NCBI RefSeq assembly: GCF_010131535.1
Contig: NZ_WUBS01000010.1
Location: 124,001 to 188,000 of the forward strand
Reading direction: 5' to 3'
DNA from: Acerihabitans arboris
GTDB taxonomy: Bacteria > Pseudomonadota > Gammaproteobacteria > Enterobacterales > Enterobacteriaceae
DNA: 64,000 nucleotides
Part shown: positions 47,808 to 57,125 of the stretch, in pieces
Numbering within the stretch: the first letter of the stretch is position 1
Layout: every line of letters starts with the position of its first letter
Translations under genes and position numbers: made by a program
The notes under the pieces: generated by a model
Seen by the model: only the letters and a program-made list of their open reading frames with translations
Database searches by the model: none
What the model was told of the DNA's origin: nothing

Positions 47808-48883
47808 AAGGTCTCCTGTGAAGAAAGCGTGTCGGGGCGGTGGGACGGCGCGTCCCCATCGCCGCGCGCCGGGGGCGTCCATCCCAGCGCGGGCGCCACG
47901 TCGCCGGCAATCAGTTCCAGCGAGCGCAGGATATAAGGGTGGGGCGGATCGATGGAATGCACCTGAAAAGCCAAATCGGTGACCCGCGCTAACGCGGAGT
48001 CGCGGCGCAGCGATGCCAGCACGTCTTCAGGCGTGCCGAGGTGGACATCAAAGGCGGCGATAAAATCATCCAGCCGGTCGCCGTTAAGCCGTTGGCCGGT
48101 GGCGCGGAAGTTTTCCGCCTGGCGGCGCAGCCCCTTTTCCGCCCACTGGCGCGCCCGATCGCCGTCGTCGGCGGCAAACGCGGTGCGGGAGCCGAGGATG
48201 CGCGGTTCAACGCCATCGGGCAACGCGTCCAGATAGGCGTCGATAATGGGATTTTGCATAGCATCCAGGGGCAGGTCCGGCGCCGCTTCGGGCCGGGGCT
48301 GGGTGCGGGACAGCATCAGGCCGTCGCCGGCGGCGCCGGCGCGGGCGCCGCCGTCAACCGAGAATGTCGCCTGCCATACCCGTCCGGCCAGCGCCTTGGC
48401 CGCCGGATACAGCCGATTGTCGCCGGCGCCGAGGGTATCCCCGCGCCAGGCCGCCAACAGGATGGCCAGGTTGGCGCCGAACACGGCGCCGCGCTCGTCG
48501 CTTTGCAGGCCGAACGGCGGAAACGAGGACGGGGTGCCGCCGGATCCCAGGCCGATTTCCAGGCGGCCGTCGGACAGCAGATCCAGCACCGCCGTATCTT
48601 CCGCCACCCGCAGCGCCAGCTCCATCGGCAGGGTGATAACGCCGGTGCCCAGGCGGATACGGCGGGTCAACGCCGCGATATGCGCCAGGAAAACCAGCGG
48701 CGCCGGCAGTCCCCCCTCGGCCTCATGAAAGTGGTGCTGGGCCACCCAGGCCGAGTCGAAACCCAGCGATTCGGCATGGAGGATCTGCTCGGTTGCCAGA
48801 CGATACCGCTGCCGCGGATTAACCTCGTCCAGCAGCCGGGTAAAAAAACCTAATCGTTTAGTGCCGATAACCTGACTTGTCAT
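47804..48883 (-). CDS. luciferase-like FMN-dependent monooxygenase (KPN_01858 type)
   Basis: This 359-residue TIM-barrel protein of the bacterial luciferase family has GTKRLGFFTRLLDEVN at the N-terminus. It also has SAWVAQHHFHEAEGGLPAPLVFLAHIAALT and VLDLLSDGRLEIGLGSGG, typical of reduced-FMN enzymes. Such enzymes often cleave C-S or oxidise other heteroatom compounds. No flavin reductase gene is next to it. It is translationally coupled (ATGA) to both neighbours. The substrate is presumably what the ABC transporter imports. Confidence 0.85.
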   Translation of the reverse strand: MTSQVIGTKRLGFFTRLLDEVNPRQRYRLATEQILHAESLGFDSAWVAQHHFHEAEGGLPAPLVFLAHIAALTRRIRLGTGVITLPMELALRVAEDTAVLDLLSDGRLEIGLGSGGTPSSFPPFGLQSDERGAVFGANLAILLAAWRGDTLGAGDNRLYPAAKALAGRVWQATFSVDGGARAGAAGDGLMLSRTQPRPEAAPDLPLDAMQNPIIDAYLDALPDGVEPRILGSRTAFAADDGDRARQWAEKGLRRQAENFRATGQRLNGDRLDDFIAAFDVHLGTPEDVLASLRRDSALARVTDLAFQVHSIDPPHPYILRSLELIAGDVAPALGWTPPARGDGDAPSHRPDTLSSQETL

Positions 48884-50640
48884 ACAGTGTTCCTTGGTGG
48901 CTGCCGTACGGTGTCCGGCGCCTGCCGGCGACCCGGGATGGCATTGATCAGCTCGCGGGTGTAGTCATCGCCCGGCCGGCTGAAAATTCGCTCAACGGCG
49001 CCGAAATCCACCTGCCGGCCCTTAAACAACACGGAAACGCTATGGGAAATCCGGCGCACGGTGGCGAGATCGTGGGAAATAAAGATATAGGTCAGTCCCA
49101 ACTGGTCCTGCAATTCTTGCAGCAGCGCCAGGATTTGCGCCTGTACCGTTACATCCAGCGCCGAGGTGGCCTCGTCAAGTATCAGGATGCGCGGCCGCAG
49201 CACCAGCGCGCGGGCAATGGCCACCCGCTGTCGCTGGCCGCCGGACAGCTCGCGCGGTTTACGGTCGAGCAGCGCCAGGGGCAGGGCGACGCGGTCGGCC
49301 ATCTCCTCCACGCGGCGGCGACGTTCAATTTTATCCAGGGGCGCAAAATTGCGCAGCGGTTCTTCAATAATAGTAAACAGGCGTTGCGACGGGTCCAGGG
49401 AGCCAAACGGGTTTTGGTAGACCAGCTGGATTTTCTGGCGGAACCGGCGCAGCGCTTCCCCGGTTAACCGGGTGATATCGGCGCCGTCGATGAGAACCTT
49501 GCCCGCGCCGGGGGCCTGGAAACCCAGCAGGATGCGCGCCAGCGTGGTTTTACCCGAGCCGGATTCCCCGACCAGGGAGTGAGTGGTGCCCTGTTCCACC
49601 GTAAAGGATACCTGGTCCACCGCCCGCAAGGGCGCCGCGTTTTTGCCCCCCAGGCTGAATGTTTTACTGACATTATCGACCACGATCGCCAGCGGGGCCG
49701 GCGCCTGCCGGCGCGGCGCGGGGCCATGCCGGGCGGGGCCATGCGATACAGGACCAGGCGGTACTGGGCTAGGCGGTAAGGGACTATGGCGCGCGGACAG
49801 CGCCGGCGCATCGTTGAACAGCTGCCGGGTATACTCGTTTTTGGGCGCGCGCAGTACCTCGGCGGTGGGCCCCTGCTCCTGTACCCGGCCATGGCGAAAT
49901 ACCAGCAGGCGGTCGGCGCGTTCCGCCGCCACCGCCAGATCGTGGGTAACAAACAGCACCGCGGTGCCGAATTCGCGCCGCAGCTCGTCGATCAGGTCAA
50001 GGATGCGTTTTTGTACCGTCACATCCAGGGCGCTGGTGGGCTCATCGGCAACGATCAGCGCCGGTCGCAGCGCAACGGCGATGGCAATCAGCACCCGCTG
50101 TTTCATGCCGCCGGACAGTTCATGGGGATATTGATGCACGCGCTGTTCAGGATGCGACAGGCCGACGCGGGTTAACAGCGCTATCACCCGGGCGTTGCGC
50201 TCCCGGCGCGGCAGGCGGCCATGGATCGAGAGGATCTCGGCCACCTGGCTGCCGATGGTCTTGACCGGATTAAGGGAACTGGTCGGGTCTTGGGGGATAA
50301 GGCTGATCCGCGCCCCGCGCAGGGCGTCGAGGCGACGCTGCGGCCAGCGGCCGATCTCGACGCCGTTCAGGCGGATATCGCCCTGCTCGAGCCGGCCGTT
50401 TTCCGCCAGCAGGCCGATAATCGCCTGGGCGGTGGTGGTTTTCCCCGAGCCGGATTCGCCCACCAGGGCCACTACCTCGCCGGGATGGATGGCAAAAGAG
50501 ACGTTATGCACCACCCGCCGGCGCTGCCCCGCGCTGTCATAGGCGATGCAGACGTCATCCAGCTCCAGCACCGGCGCGGCGTTATCCTGCGCGGCCGCAG
50601 GCCCGCCGCCCAATCCTAATAGCGAGTGCAGCAGGCTCAT
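48880..50640 (-). CDS. peptide-type ABC transporter, dual ATPase
   Basis: This 586-residue fusion has two Opp/Dpp-type ATPase domains in the order DppD-like then DppF-like. Each has Walker A GESGSGKTT; signatures are LSGGMKQRVLIAIA and LSGGQRQRVAIARAL. A Pro/His-rich linker near the middle joins them. It energises uptake with the two permeases upstream in the operon. The start is MSLLHSLLGLG, giving an ATGA overlap with the permease. Confidence 0.92.
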   Translation of the reverse strand: MSLLHSLLGLGGGPAAAQDNAAPVLELDDVCIAYDSAGQRRRVVHNVSFAIHPGEVVALVGESGSGKTTTAQAIIGLLAENGRLEQGDIRLNGVEIGRWPQRRLDALRGARISLIPQDPTSSLNPVKTIGSQVAEILSIHGRLPRRERNARVIALLTRVGLSHPEQRVHQYPHELSGGMKQRVLIAIAVALRPALIVADEPTSALDVTVQKRILDLIDELRREFGTAVLFVTHDLAVAAERADRLLVFRHGRVQEQGPTAEVLRAPKNEYTRQLFNDAPALSARHSPLPPSPVPPGPVSHGPARHGPAPRRQAPAPLAIVVDNVSKTFSLGGKNAAPLRAVDQVSFTVEQGTTHSLVGESGSGKTTLARILLGFQAPGAGKVLIDGADITRLTGEALRRFRQKIQLVYQNPFGSLDPSQRLFTIIEEPLRNFAPLDKIERRRRVEEMADRVALPLALLDRKPRELSGGQRQRVAIARALVLRPRILILDEATSALDVTVQAQILALLQELQDQLGLTYIFISHDLATVRRISHSVSVLFKGRQVDFGAVERIFSRPGDDYTRELINAIPGRRQAPDTVRQPPRNTV

Positions 50641-51533
50641 CGGCGGCTCCCGGCGAAAGAGTGGCTGATACGGTTGGCCGCCAGCACCACCAGCACCACC
50701 ACGATGCCCGGAAATGTCGTCAGCCACCAGGCGGTGGAAATATAATTACGGCCTTCGGCAATCAACAGGCCCCATTCCGGCGTCGGCGGCGGCGTCCCGT
50801 AGCCCAGGAAGCTCAGGGTGGAAATCGCCAGGATGGCGCTGCCGAACTGCAGGGCGGAAAACGCGATCGCCGAGGTCAGGGAATTGGGCAGGATATGCCG
50901 CCACAATACCGCGGCAAAGGTGCCGCCGCTGCCATAGGCCGCCTCGACGTAGTCGCTGTGGCGCACCCGCACTACCTCGGCGCGGGCGAGACGGGCAAAA
51001 TTGGCCACCGAGGTAATCCCCACGGCAATGGCGGCATGCACGGTGCCGAACCCCAGCAGGATGATGATGCTCAGCGATAGCAGCAGGCCGGGTATCGACA
51101 GCAGGACGTCGATAAAACGCATGATCAGGCTGTCGGCCCAGCCGCCGGCGGCGCCGGCCACCACCCCCAGCGCGGTGCCCAATATCAATCCCAGCGCCAC
51201 CGCCACCAGCGCGCCGGACAAAGAATAGGCCGCGCCATAGACGATGCGCGCGTAGAGATCGCGCCCCAGTTGATCGGTGCCGAGCCAGTGGCCGGCGCCC
51301 GGCGCCAGCCGCTGCGCGCCGGTTATGCCTTCCGTGCCGCTATAGGGCGTAAACAGCCCCGGCGCCACCGCCCAGCAAATCACCACGGCAAGCACCAGCC
51401 AGGCCAGCAGCAGGCTTGGCCGCGGCAAGGGCGGCCGCGGCCGGGAACGACGGCCCTCGGTGAAGCCGGACGGCCGCGGCGGCGTGGGGGCGGACTGTGG
51501 CGACGGCGGGGTGGCCAGCGGCAGGCTGCTCAT
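50637..51533 (-). CDS. peptide-type ABC transporter permease (DppC-like)
   Basis: This 298-residue inner-membrane permease has an N-terminal Pro/Ser-rich cytoplasmic tail of about 35 residues and six helices. It carries the EAA signature EAAYGSGGTFAAVLWRHILPNSL. It overlaps the DppB-like gene and the ATPase gene by 4 bp each. Confidence 0.92.
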   Translation of the reverse strand: MSSLPLATPPSPQSAPTPPRPSGFTEGRRSRPRPPLPRPSLLLAWLVLAVVICWAVAPGLFTPYSGTEGITGAQRLAPGAGHWLGTDQLGRDLYARIVYGAAYSLSGALVAVALGLILGTALGVVAGAAGGWADSLIMRFIDVLLSIPGLLLSLSIIILLGFGTVHAAIAVGITSVANFARLARAEVVRVRHSDYVEAAYGSGGTFAAVLWRHILPNSLTSAIAFSALQFGSAILAISTLSFLGYGTPPPTPEWGLLIAEGRNYISTAWWLTTFPGIVVVLVVLAANRISHSFAGSRR

Positions 51534-52474
51534 ATCATGGCTCCTGGGGTGATTTTCAGACGGGGATCGAGCAGCGGATAGATCATATCCACCGCCAGGT
51601 TAATGGCGACAAACGCCGCGCTTGATATCAGCACAATGGCCTGCAGCACCGCCACATCCTGGTTATTGACCGCCTGCTGGGTCAGTTGGCCCAGTCCGCT
51701 GAGGCCGAACACCGTTTCGGTGATCAGGGCGCCGGCGATCAGTTCCCCCAGCAGCAGCCCGGCAATGGTCAGCGCCGGCAGGACGGCGTTGCGCGCCACA
51801 TGCCGCCACAGCACGCCGCCACGGCTCCCGCCCTTGGCCCGCGCCACCGCCACGAAGGGCAGGGTCAACACGTCATCGATGCTGCGGATCAGGATCTGCG
51901 CCAGCGGGGCGGAAACCGGCACCGCCAGGGTAATGATTGGCAGGATAAGCCCCTGCCACTCGCCGGGATTGATCACCGGGATCAGCTTGAGCCGGAAGGA
52001 GAACAGCTGGATCAGGGCAATGCCCAGCCAGAAGGTGGGAACGGAGATAAACAGCGAGGGCAGGGTGTGCAGCAGCGATCGCAGCCAACGGAACCTGGTC
52101 AGGGTCGCGATAAACGCGGTACTGACCGCCAGCGCCAGGGCCAGCAGGAAACCCGCCGCCGCCAGGCGCAGCGTGGACGGGAAATTATCGGCCAGCAGTT
52201 GGGTCACCGGCACCCCCGCCTGCAGCGAATAACCCAGGTTGCCATGCAGCACATTGCCCGCGGTATGCAGATACTGCCGCCATAAAGACTGGTCGGCGCC
52301 GTACGCCGCGCGCATATCGGTGATTTGCGCCGGGCTCAGCCCCATATCCGGATTTTGGAATTTAATCAGCACGGCATCGCCCGGCAGTACCTGCAATAAG
52401 ATAAAGGAGACGGTGAACGCCGCCCAGAGCACCAACAATGCCTGCCCGATACGTGCGTAAAAATAACGATTCAT
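51530..52474 (-). CDS. peptide-type ABC transporter permease (DppB-like)
   Basis: This 314-residue inner-membrane permease has the N-terminus MNRYFYARIGQALLVLWAAFTVSFILLQVLPGDAV. Its transport signature is around VARAKGGSRGGVLWRHVARNAVLPALT. It follows the binding-protein gene by 35 bp and overlaps the DppC-like gene. Confidence 0.92.
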   Translation of the reverse strand: MNRYFYARIGQALLVLWAAFTVSFILLQVLPGDAVLIKFQNPDMGLSPAQITDMRAAYGADQSLWRQYLHTAGNVLHGNLGYSLQAGVPVTQLLADNFPSTLRLAAAGFLLALALAVSTAFIATLTRFRWLRSLLHTLPSLFISVPTFWLGIALIQLFSFRLKLIPVINPGEWQGLILPIITLAVPVSAPLAQILIRSIDDVLTLPFVAVARAKGGSRGGVLWRHVARNAVLPALTIAGLLLGELIAGALITETVFGLSGLGQLTQQAVNNQDVAVLQAIVLISSAAFVAINLAVDMIYPLLDPRLKITPGAMI

Positions 52475-52509
52475 GCTGGTCTCCCGTTGCTTGGCCCCGC
52501 CGGCGCGGC

Positions 52510-54180
52510 CTAATGTTTTTCCAGCCAGGCGCCGTAGAACGAGGGTCGTCCCACCGCCTCGAAGCTGACGCCCTTCAGGTAAGGCGCGCCGGCAAACACC
52601 TGCGGCTCCTCGAAAATCGGAATCACATAGGCCTGATCGAGAAGATAGCGCTGGGCGTCTCCCGCCAGCTCGAGACGCTTTTGCGCATCCACTTCCGCCG
52701 AGATGGCCACCAGCAGCGCGTTAAGCTTGTCGTCGCTGAAACTTTTCACCTTATTGCTCAGGCCGCCTTTTTGCAGCAGGGCGTCGCGGTTGGCGGGGTA
52801 AAACTGGCTTTTGATCACATCCGGATCGGCGCGGCCGACTTCCACCACGTTGGCCGGGGTTTTTAACGGGTCCAGGCTATCGGCCGTCTTGCTGCCGGCG
52901 TCGCCGGCCAGGATGGTCAGCCGCGCGCCCACCTGGTTCCACTGTTGTGACACCAGTTGCAATACCTCCTTGTTTTGCGGCTGCGGCGGCGATTCATAAA
53001 TCGTCAGGGACAGCGATTGCCCGTCTTTTTGCCGCAGCCCGTCCGGTCCCGGCGTCCAGCCGGCCTCGTCGAGCAGCTTTTTTGCCTGCGCGGGGTCGAA
53101 GGCCAGTTTGTCCGCCAGGTTGACGTAACCGGCCGCCGGGGCGGCAATCACCGAGGTCGCCTGCGGATAGTTGGGCGAGAACAGGGTATCGACGATTTGT
53201 TTGCTATTGGTGGCGTGCAGCAGCGCCCGGCGTACCCGGCTATCGGCCACCAGCGGGTTATCCGGCCGGAAAGAGATGCCGTCGTTGACGCCCCGCGTCG
53301 GCGCCGCGTAAAGGGTGAAGTGCTGTTCTGCCGCCTGCTTCTCGTCATAGGCCTGGACCTGGCGTATAAAGTCGGCCTGTCCGGCCAGCAGCGCGCCGAT
53401 ACGCACGCTGTCTTCCGGCGTGACGATATATTTAATGGCGTCAAGGTTGGCCCGCCCCTGCTGCGGCAGGTTTTTCGGGCCCCAGTTGTAATCCGGCCGC
53501 GCCTTCAGGTCCACCTCGCGGCCCAGCGTTTCCGCGCTAACCACGAAGGGACCGGAGCCGATAATATGGCGGGCGTCGCCCAGGGCGTCGAAGTTTTGCG
53601 CCAGCGTGCCGAGTGAAACCAGTCCGGAGCCGATGGTGGCGGTGCCCTGCAGGAAACCGGGCGACGATTTTTTAAAGAAAAAGGTCACCGTCAGCGGATC
53701 GAGAACCTCGCTGCGATCGTAGTTATTAATCACTTCCGATACCGGCAGGCGGCGTTCCTTGTTTCCCAGGCCGAAGGTATCGAAGTTTTTCGCCACCGCG
53801 TTGGCGTCAAGCGGCGTGCCGTCCGAAAACGTTACGCCGGGACGGATTTTAAAGGTGTACTGCGTTTTATCGCCGTTGCTGGTCCAGGATTCGGCGATCC
53901 AGGGTTCAATGGCGAGCGTGGCGGGATTTTGGTAAGTCAGCTTATCGGTAATTTGATTAAGGATGCCGCCGTTGGGGTAAAAACCGCCGGCCGGCGGGTA
54001 AAGATTGGTATGCGCCTGTTGTTCCAGATAAATCAGCGTGCCGCCTGTTACCGGCGCGCCGTTGGCGGCCAATGTGCCGGAGGCTACGCTCAGCAGCGCC
54101 AACGCCAGCGCCAGGCCGCGGACCGGGCTTCCTCCGGTGGCATGACGGCCGGCGGTGTGAAGACGATATATTTTCTGCAT
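52510..54180 (-). CDS. peptide-type ABC solute-binding protein (KPN_01854 type)
   Basis: This 556-residue SBP_bac_5 family protein has a signal peptide with a long charged N-region (residues 1-39, ending SGTLAANG). The first conserved block is GGTLIYLEQQAHTNLYPPAGGFYPNGGI, and the core carries IAESWTSNGDKTQYTFKIRPGVTFSDGTPL. It is the first gene of the operon. The start MQKIYRLHT was chosen because the upstream 36 residues do not resemble a signal peptide. The ligand is unknown; the coupling to a flavin monooxygenase argues against plain peptides. Confidence 0.88.
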   Translation of the reverse strand: MQKIYRLHTAGRHATGGSPVRGLALALALLSVASGTLAANGAPVTGGTLIYLEQQAHTNLYPPAGGFYPNGGILNQITDKLTYQNPATLAIEPWIAESWTSNGDKTQYTFKIRPGVTFSDGTPLDANAVAKNFDTFGLGNKERRLPVSEVINNYDRSEVLDPLTVTFFFKKSSPGFLQGTATIGSGLVSLGTLAQNFDALGDARHIIGSGPFVVSAETLGREVDLKARPDYNWGPKNLPQQGRANLDAIKYIVTPEDSVRIGALLAGQADFIRQVQAYDEKQAAEQHFTLYAAPTRGVNDGISFRPDNPLVADSRVRRALLHATNSKQIVDTLFSPNYPQATSVIAAPAAGYVNLADKLAFDPAQAKKLLDEAGWTPGPDGLRQKDGQSLSLTIYESPPQPQNKEVLQLVSQQWNQVGARLTILAGDAGSKTADSLDPLKTPANVVEVGRADPDVIKSQFYPANRDALLQKGGLSNKVKSFSDDKLNALLVAISAEVDAQKRLELAGDAQRYLLDQAYVIPIFEEPQVFAGAPYLKGVSFEAVGRPSFYGAWLEKH

Positions 54181-54535
54181 GGTGTTGACCTCGGGAACAA
54201 TATAACAGCCAATATCAGGCAAATATCCAGGAAGCCGAAATAATATATTCAAATATCCATTGCCGGAATGCGCATATACAAATAACAATAGTGGCTAAGT
54301 TTATAAGGAATACGGCTAAGAGAAACGTTCCTGCGATAATTACGTTATAAACCAGCAGCGAATTTATATAGAAGAATTAAATATATCTCATATTTTATTG
54401 TTTCTTCTTTCGGGCAGAAGCTTCACCTACTATGCCGATCATTATTAGCCCGGCAAATAAAGCATAAAAAATAATCAGTGGAATTAATCTTCACATTGGC
54501 GTAGCCCCAGCGGCGGTAAAAAGGATCGACGGGTT
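54181..54535. other. divergent region between SBP operon and met-type importer
   Basis: This 355-bp AT-rich region must hold promoters for both directions. The decamer CAAATATCCA occurs twice, near 54221 and 54251. No MetJ box array (AGACGTCT-like) was recognised. Confidence 0.4.
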
Positions 54536-55561
54536 ATGATCGTTCTGACGAACGTGTGCAAAATATTCGACGGCGATAAAACGCCGATCGTGGCGGTGGA
54601 TAATGTCAGCCTGCGCGTCGAGCGCGGCCAGATTTACGGCATTGTCGGCTACAGCGGGGCGGGCAAAAGCACGCTGGTACGTCTGCTGAACGGCCTGGAA
54701 AAACCCAGTTCCGGCGAGGTGCGGGTGGCCGGCCAGGATATCGCCCGCGCCGGCGGTGAACAGCTGCGCCGGGCCCGGCTGAAAATCAGCATGATCTTCC
54801 AGCACTTTAACCTGCTGTGGTCGCGCACGGTCAGTCAAAATATCGCCTTTTCCATGCAGATTGCCGGCGCGTCGAAAGCCGCCATCAGCCAGCGGGTGGC
54901 GGAACTGGTGGCGCTGGTGGGCTTGCAGGGTCGGGAAAACGCCTATCCCGCGCAGCTCAGCGGCGGGCAAAAGCAGCGGGTGGGCATCGCCCGGGCGCTG
55001 GCCAACAACCCCGACGTGCTGCTGTGCGACGAGGCCACCTCGGCGCTGGACCCGCAGACTACCGACGCCATCCTTGATTTGCTGCTCGATATTAACCGCC
55101 GGCTGAACCTCACCATTGTGTTGATTACCCATGAAATGCATGTGGTGCGCAAAATCTGTCGACGGGTCGCGGTGATGGAAGCGGGGCGCGTGGTGGAGGA
55201 GGGCGAGGTGCTGGAGGTGTTTACCCACCCCCGTCAGGAGATAACCCGGCAGTTCGTCAGGCAGGTCAGCCAGTACCAGGAGATTGAGCAGGGTTTTAAT
55301 CCGCTGCTGGTGCGGCACCTGCCCGGCGCCATCCTCAAGCTGACCTTTCTCGGCCAGAGCACGCATCAGCCGGTGGTGGCGGAGCTGACGCTGCGCTATG
55401 GCCTGCCGTTCAATATCCTGCACGGCAAGATGACGCATACCGCCAACGGCGTGTTCGGCGAACTGTGGCTGCATGTGCCGGCCGGCGAAGCGCAGTTGGC
55501 CGAAATTTTGGCCGACCTGGCGCATCAGGGCGTCGCCACCGAGGTGGTGCAACATGCTTGA
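54536..55561 (+). CDS. methionine-type ABC importer ATPase (MetN family)
   Basis: This 341-residue ATPase has Walker A GYSGAGKST, signature LSGGQKQRVGIARAL, Walker B VLLCDEATSALD and the MetN-typical LNLTIVLITHEMHVV. The C-terminal NIL domain (about 265-341, starting ILKLTFLGQS) is the methionine-sensing module of MetN. The gene sits next to a sulfur-type monooxygenase operon, so another organosulfur substrate is possible; no symbol is given. It overlaps the permease by 8 bp. Confidence 0.9.
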   Translation: MIVLTNVCKIFDGDKTPIVAVDNVSLRVERGQIYGIVGYSGAGKSTLVRLLNGLEKPSSGEVRVAGQDIARAGGEQLRRARLKISMIFQHFNLLWSRTVSQNIAFSMQIAGASKAAISQRVAELVALVGLQGRENAYPAQLSGGQKQRVGIARALANNPDVLLCDEATSALDPQTTDAILDLLLDINRRLNLTIVLITHEMHVVRKICRRVAVMEAGRVVEEGEVLEVFTHPRQEITRQFVRQVSQYQEIEQGFNPLLVRHLPGAILKLTFLGQSTHQPVVAELTLRYGLPFNILHGKMTHTANGVFGELWLHVPAGEAQLAEILADLAHQGVATEVVQHA

Positions 55562-56222
55562 ATCCCTGTTTCCCCACCTGCGCCTCGACCAACTGTGGGC
55601 GGCCACCGGTGAAACGCTTTATATGACCGCGCTCTCCGGCCTGGCGACCCTGGCGTTGGGCATTGCCCTGGGGCTGGCGCTGTTCCTGACCGCCCGCGGC
55701 GGTCTATTTGCCCATCGCTTTATCTATGGCGCGATCTCGGTGCTGGTGAATGTGTTCCGTTCCATTCCCTTCATTATCCTGATTGTGCTGTTGATCCCGT
55801 TTACCAAAATTCTGATCGGCACCATCCTGGGCGCCAACGCGGCGCTGCCGGCCCTGATCGTCGGCGCCGCGCCGTTTTACGCCCGGCTGGTGGAGATTGG
55901 TCTGCGCGAAGTGGATAAAGGCGTGATCGAGGCGTCCCGCGCCATGGGCGCGCGCGTCGGCACGCTGATTTTTCGCGTACTGCTGCCGGAGTCCTCTCCC
56001 GCCCTGGTGTCGGGCATCACCGTCACCCTGATTGCGCTGGTCAGCTACAGCGCCATGGCCGGGGTGATCGGTGCCGGCGGGTTGGGCAACCTGGCCTATC
56101 TGGAAGGATTCCAGCGTAACCACAACGATGTCACGCTGGTGGCGACCGTGATGATTCTTGTCATCGTGTTCGTTATCCAGCTATTGGGCGACGTCATTAC
56201 CTCACTGCTTGATAAACGTTAA
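55554..56222 (+). CDS. methionine-type ABC importer permease (MetI family)
   Basis: This 222-residue permease (MetI is 217 aa) has about five helices and the signature VIEASRAMGARVGTLIFRVLLPESSPALVSG. The start MLESLFPHL overlaps the 3' end of the ATPase gene. It is followed by the binding-protein gene after 18 bp. Confidence 0.92.
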   Translation: MLESLFPHLRLDQLWAATGETLYMTALSGLATLALGIALGLALFLTARGGLFAHRFIYGAISVLVNVFRSIPFIILIVLLIPFTKILIGTILGANAALPALIVGAAPFYARLVEIGLREVDKGVIEASRAMGARVGTLIFRVLLPESSPALVSGITVTLIALVSYSAMAGVIGAGGLGNLAYLEGFQRNHNDVTLVATVMILVIVFVIQLLGDVITSLLDKR

Positions 56223-56240
56223 ACAGACCGGGATAACACC

Positions 56241-57059
56241 ATGAAAAAAACCGTAACACTGCTGGCCGCCGCTACCATGACTTTACTTAGCCTGTCGGCC
56301 CAGGCCTGGGCCGATACCCTGACCGTCGGCGCCTCCAACGTGCCCCACGCCGAAATCCTTGAACAGGCCAAGCCGATCCTGGCCAAACAGGGCATTGACC
56401 TGGAAATCAAGCCGTTCCAGGACTATATCCTGCCCAATACCGCCCTGGCGAGCGGCGATATCGACGCCAACTATTTCCAGCACGTGCCGTACCTGAACAG
56501 CGTGCTCAAGGATCACGCCGGCGACAAGACCTATGATTTCGTCAGCGCGGGGGCCATCCATATCGAGCCCATCGGCATCTACTCGAAACGGTTCAAAAGC
56601 CTGAAGGATCTGCCGCAGAACGGCAAGATAATCATGCGCGACTCGGTGGCGGAAGAGGGTCGCATCCTGTCGATTTTTGAACGCGAGGGGGTGGTTAAAC
56701 TTAAGCCGGGCGTCAGCAAGGTGGACGCGCGCATTACCGATATCATCTCTAACCCGAAGCATCTGCAGTTCCTGCCGAATATCGAAGGCTCCCTGCTGCC
56801 GCAGATGTATAATAACGATGAAGGCGACGCGGTGGTGATAAACGCCAACTATGCCATCGACGCCGGCCTTAATCCGGTTAAAGACCCCATTGCGGTGGAA
56901 AGCGGCGAGAACAACCCTTATGCCAATATTATTACCGTACACCGCGGCGATGAAAACAAGCCGGATATAAAAGCGCTGGTAACGGTGCTGCATTCCAAAG
57001 CCATCCAGGATTGGATCCGCGAAAAATATAAAGGCGCGGTTATCCCGGTTAATCATTAA
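56241..57059 (+). CDS. MetQ-family binding protein without lipobox
   Basis: This 272-residue NlpA/MetQ-type binding protein has a signal peptide ending SLSAQAWA-D. It lacks the usual lipobox cysteine and in fact contains no cysteine, so it should be a soluble periplasmic protein rather than a lipoprotein. Family segments IKPFQDYILPNTALASGDIDANYFQHVPYL are clear. It completes an ATPase-permease-binding protein operon. The ligand may be D- or L-methionine or another organosulfur compound. Confidence 0.88.
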   Translation: MKKTVTLLAAATMTLLSLSAQAWADTLTVGASNVPHAEILEQAKPILAKQGIDLEIKPFQDYILPNTALASGDIDANYFQHVPYLNSVLKDHAGDKTYDFVSAGAIHIEPIGIYSKRFKSLKDLPQNGKIIMRDSVAEEGRILSIFEREGVVKLKPGVSKVDARITDIISNPKHLQFLPNIEGSLLPQMYNNDEGDAVVINANYAIDAGLNPVKDPIAVESGENNPYANIITVHRGDENKPDIKALVTVLHSKAIQDWIREKYKGAVIPVNH

Positions 57060-57071
57060 TGATGAGAAAAC

Positions 57072-57091
57072 AGGGCCGGAATATCGGCCCT
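57072..57091. terminator. hairpin between convergent MetQ-type genes
   Basis: A 7-bp stem AGGGCCG / CGGCCCT with a GAATAT loop lies between the convergent genes. There is no U-tract, so the terminator call is weak. Confidence 0.4.
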
Positions 57092-57125
57092 CAGGCTATT
57101 AACAAGCCGGCACATAAGCACCGTT

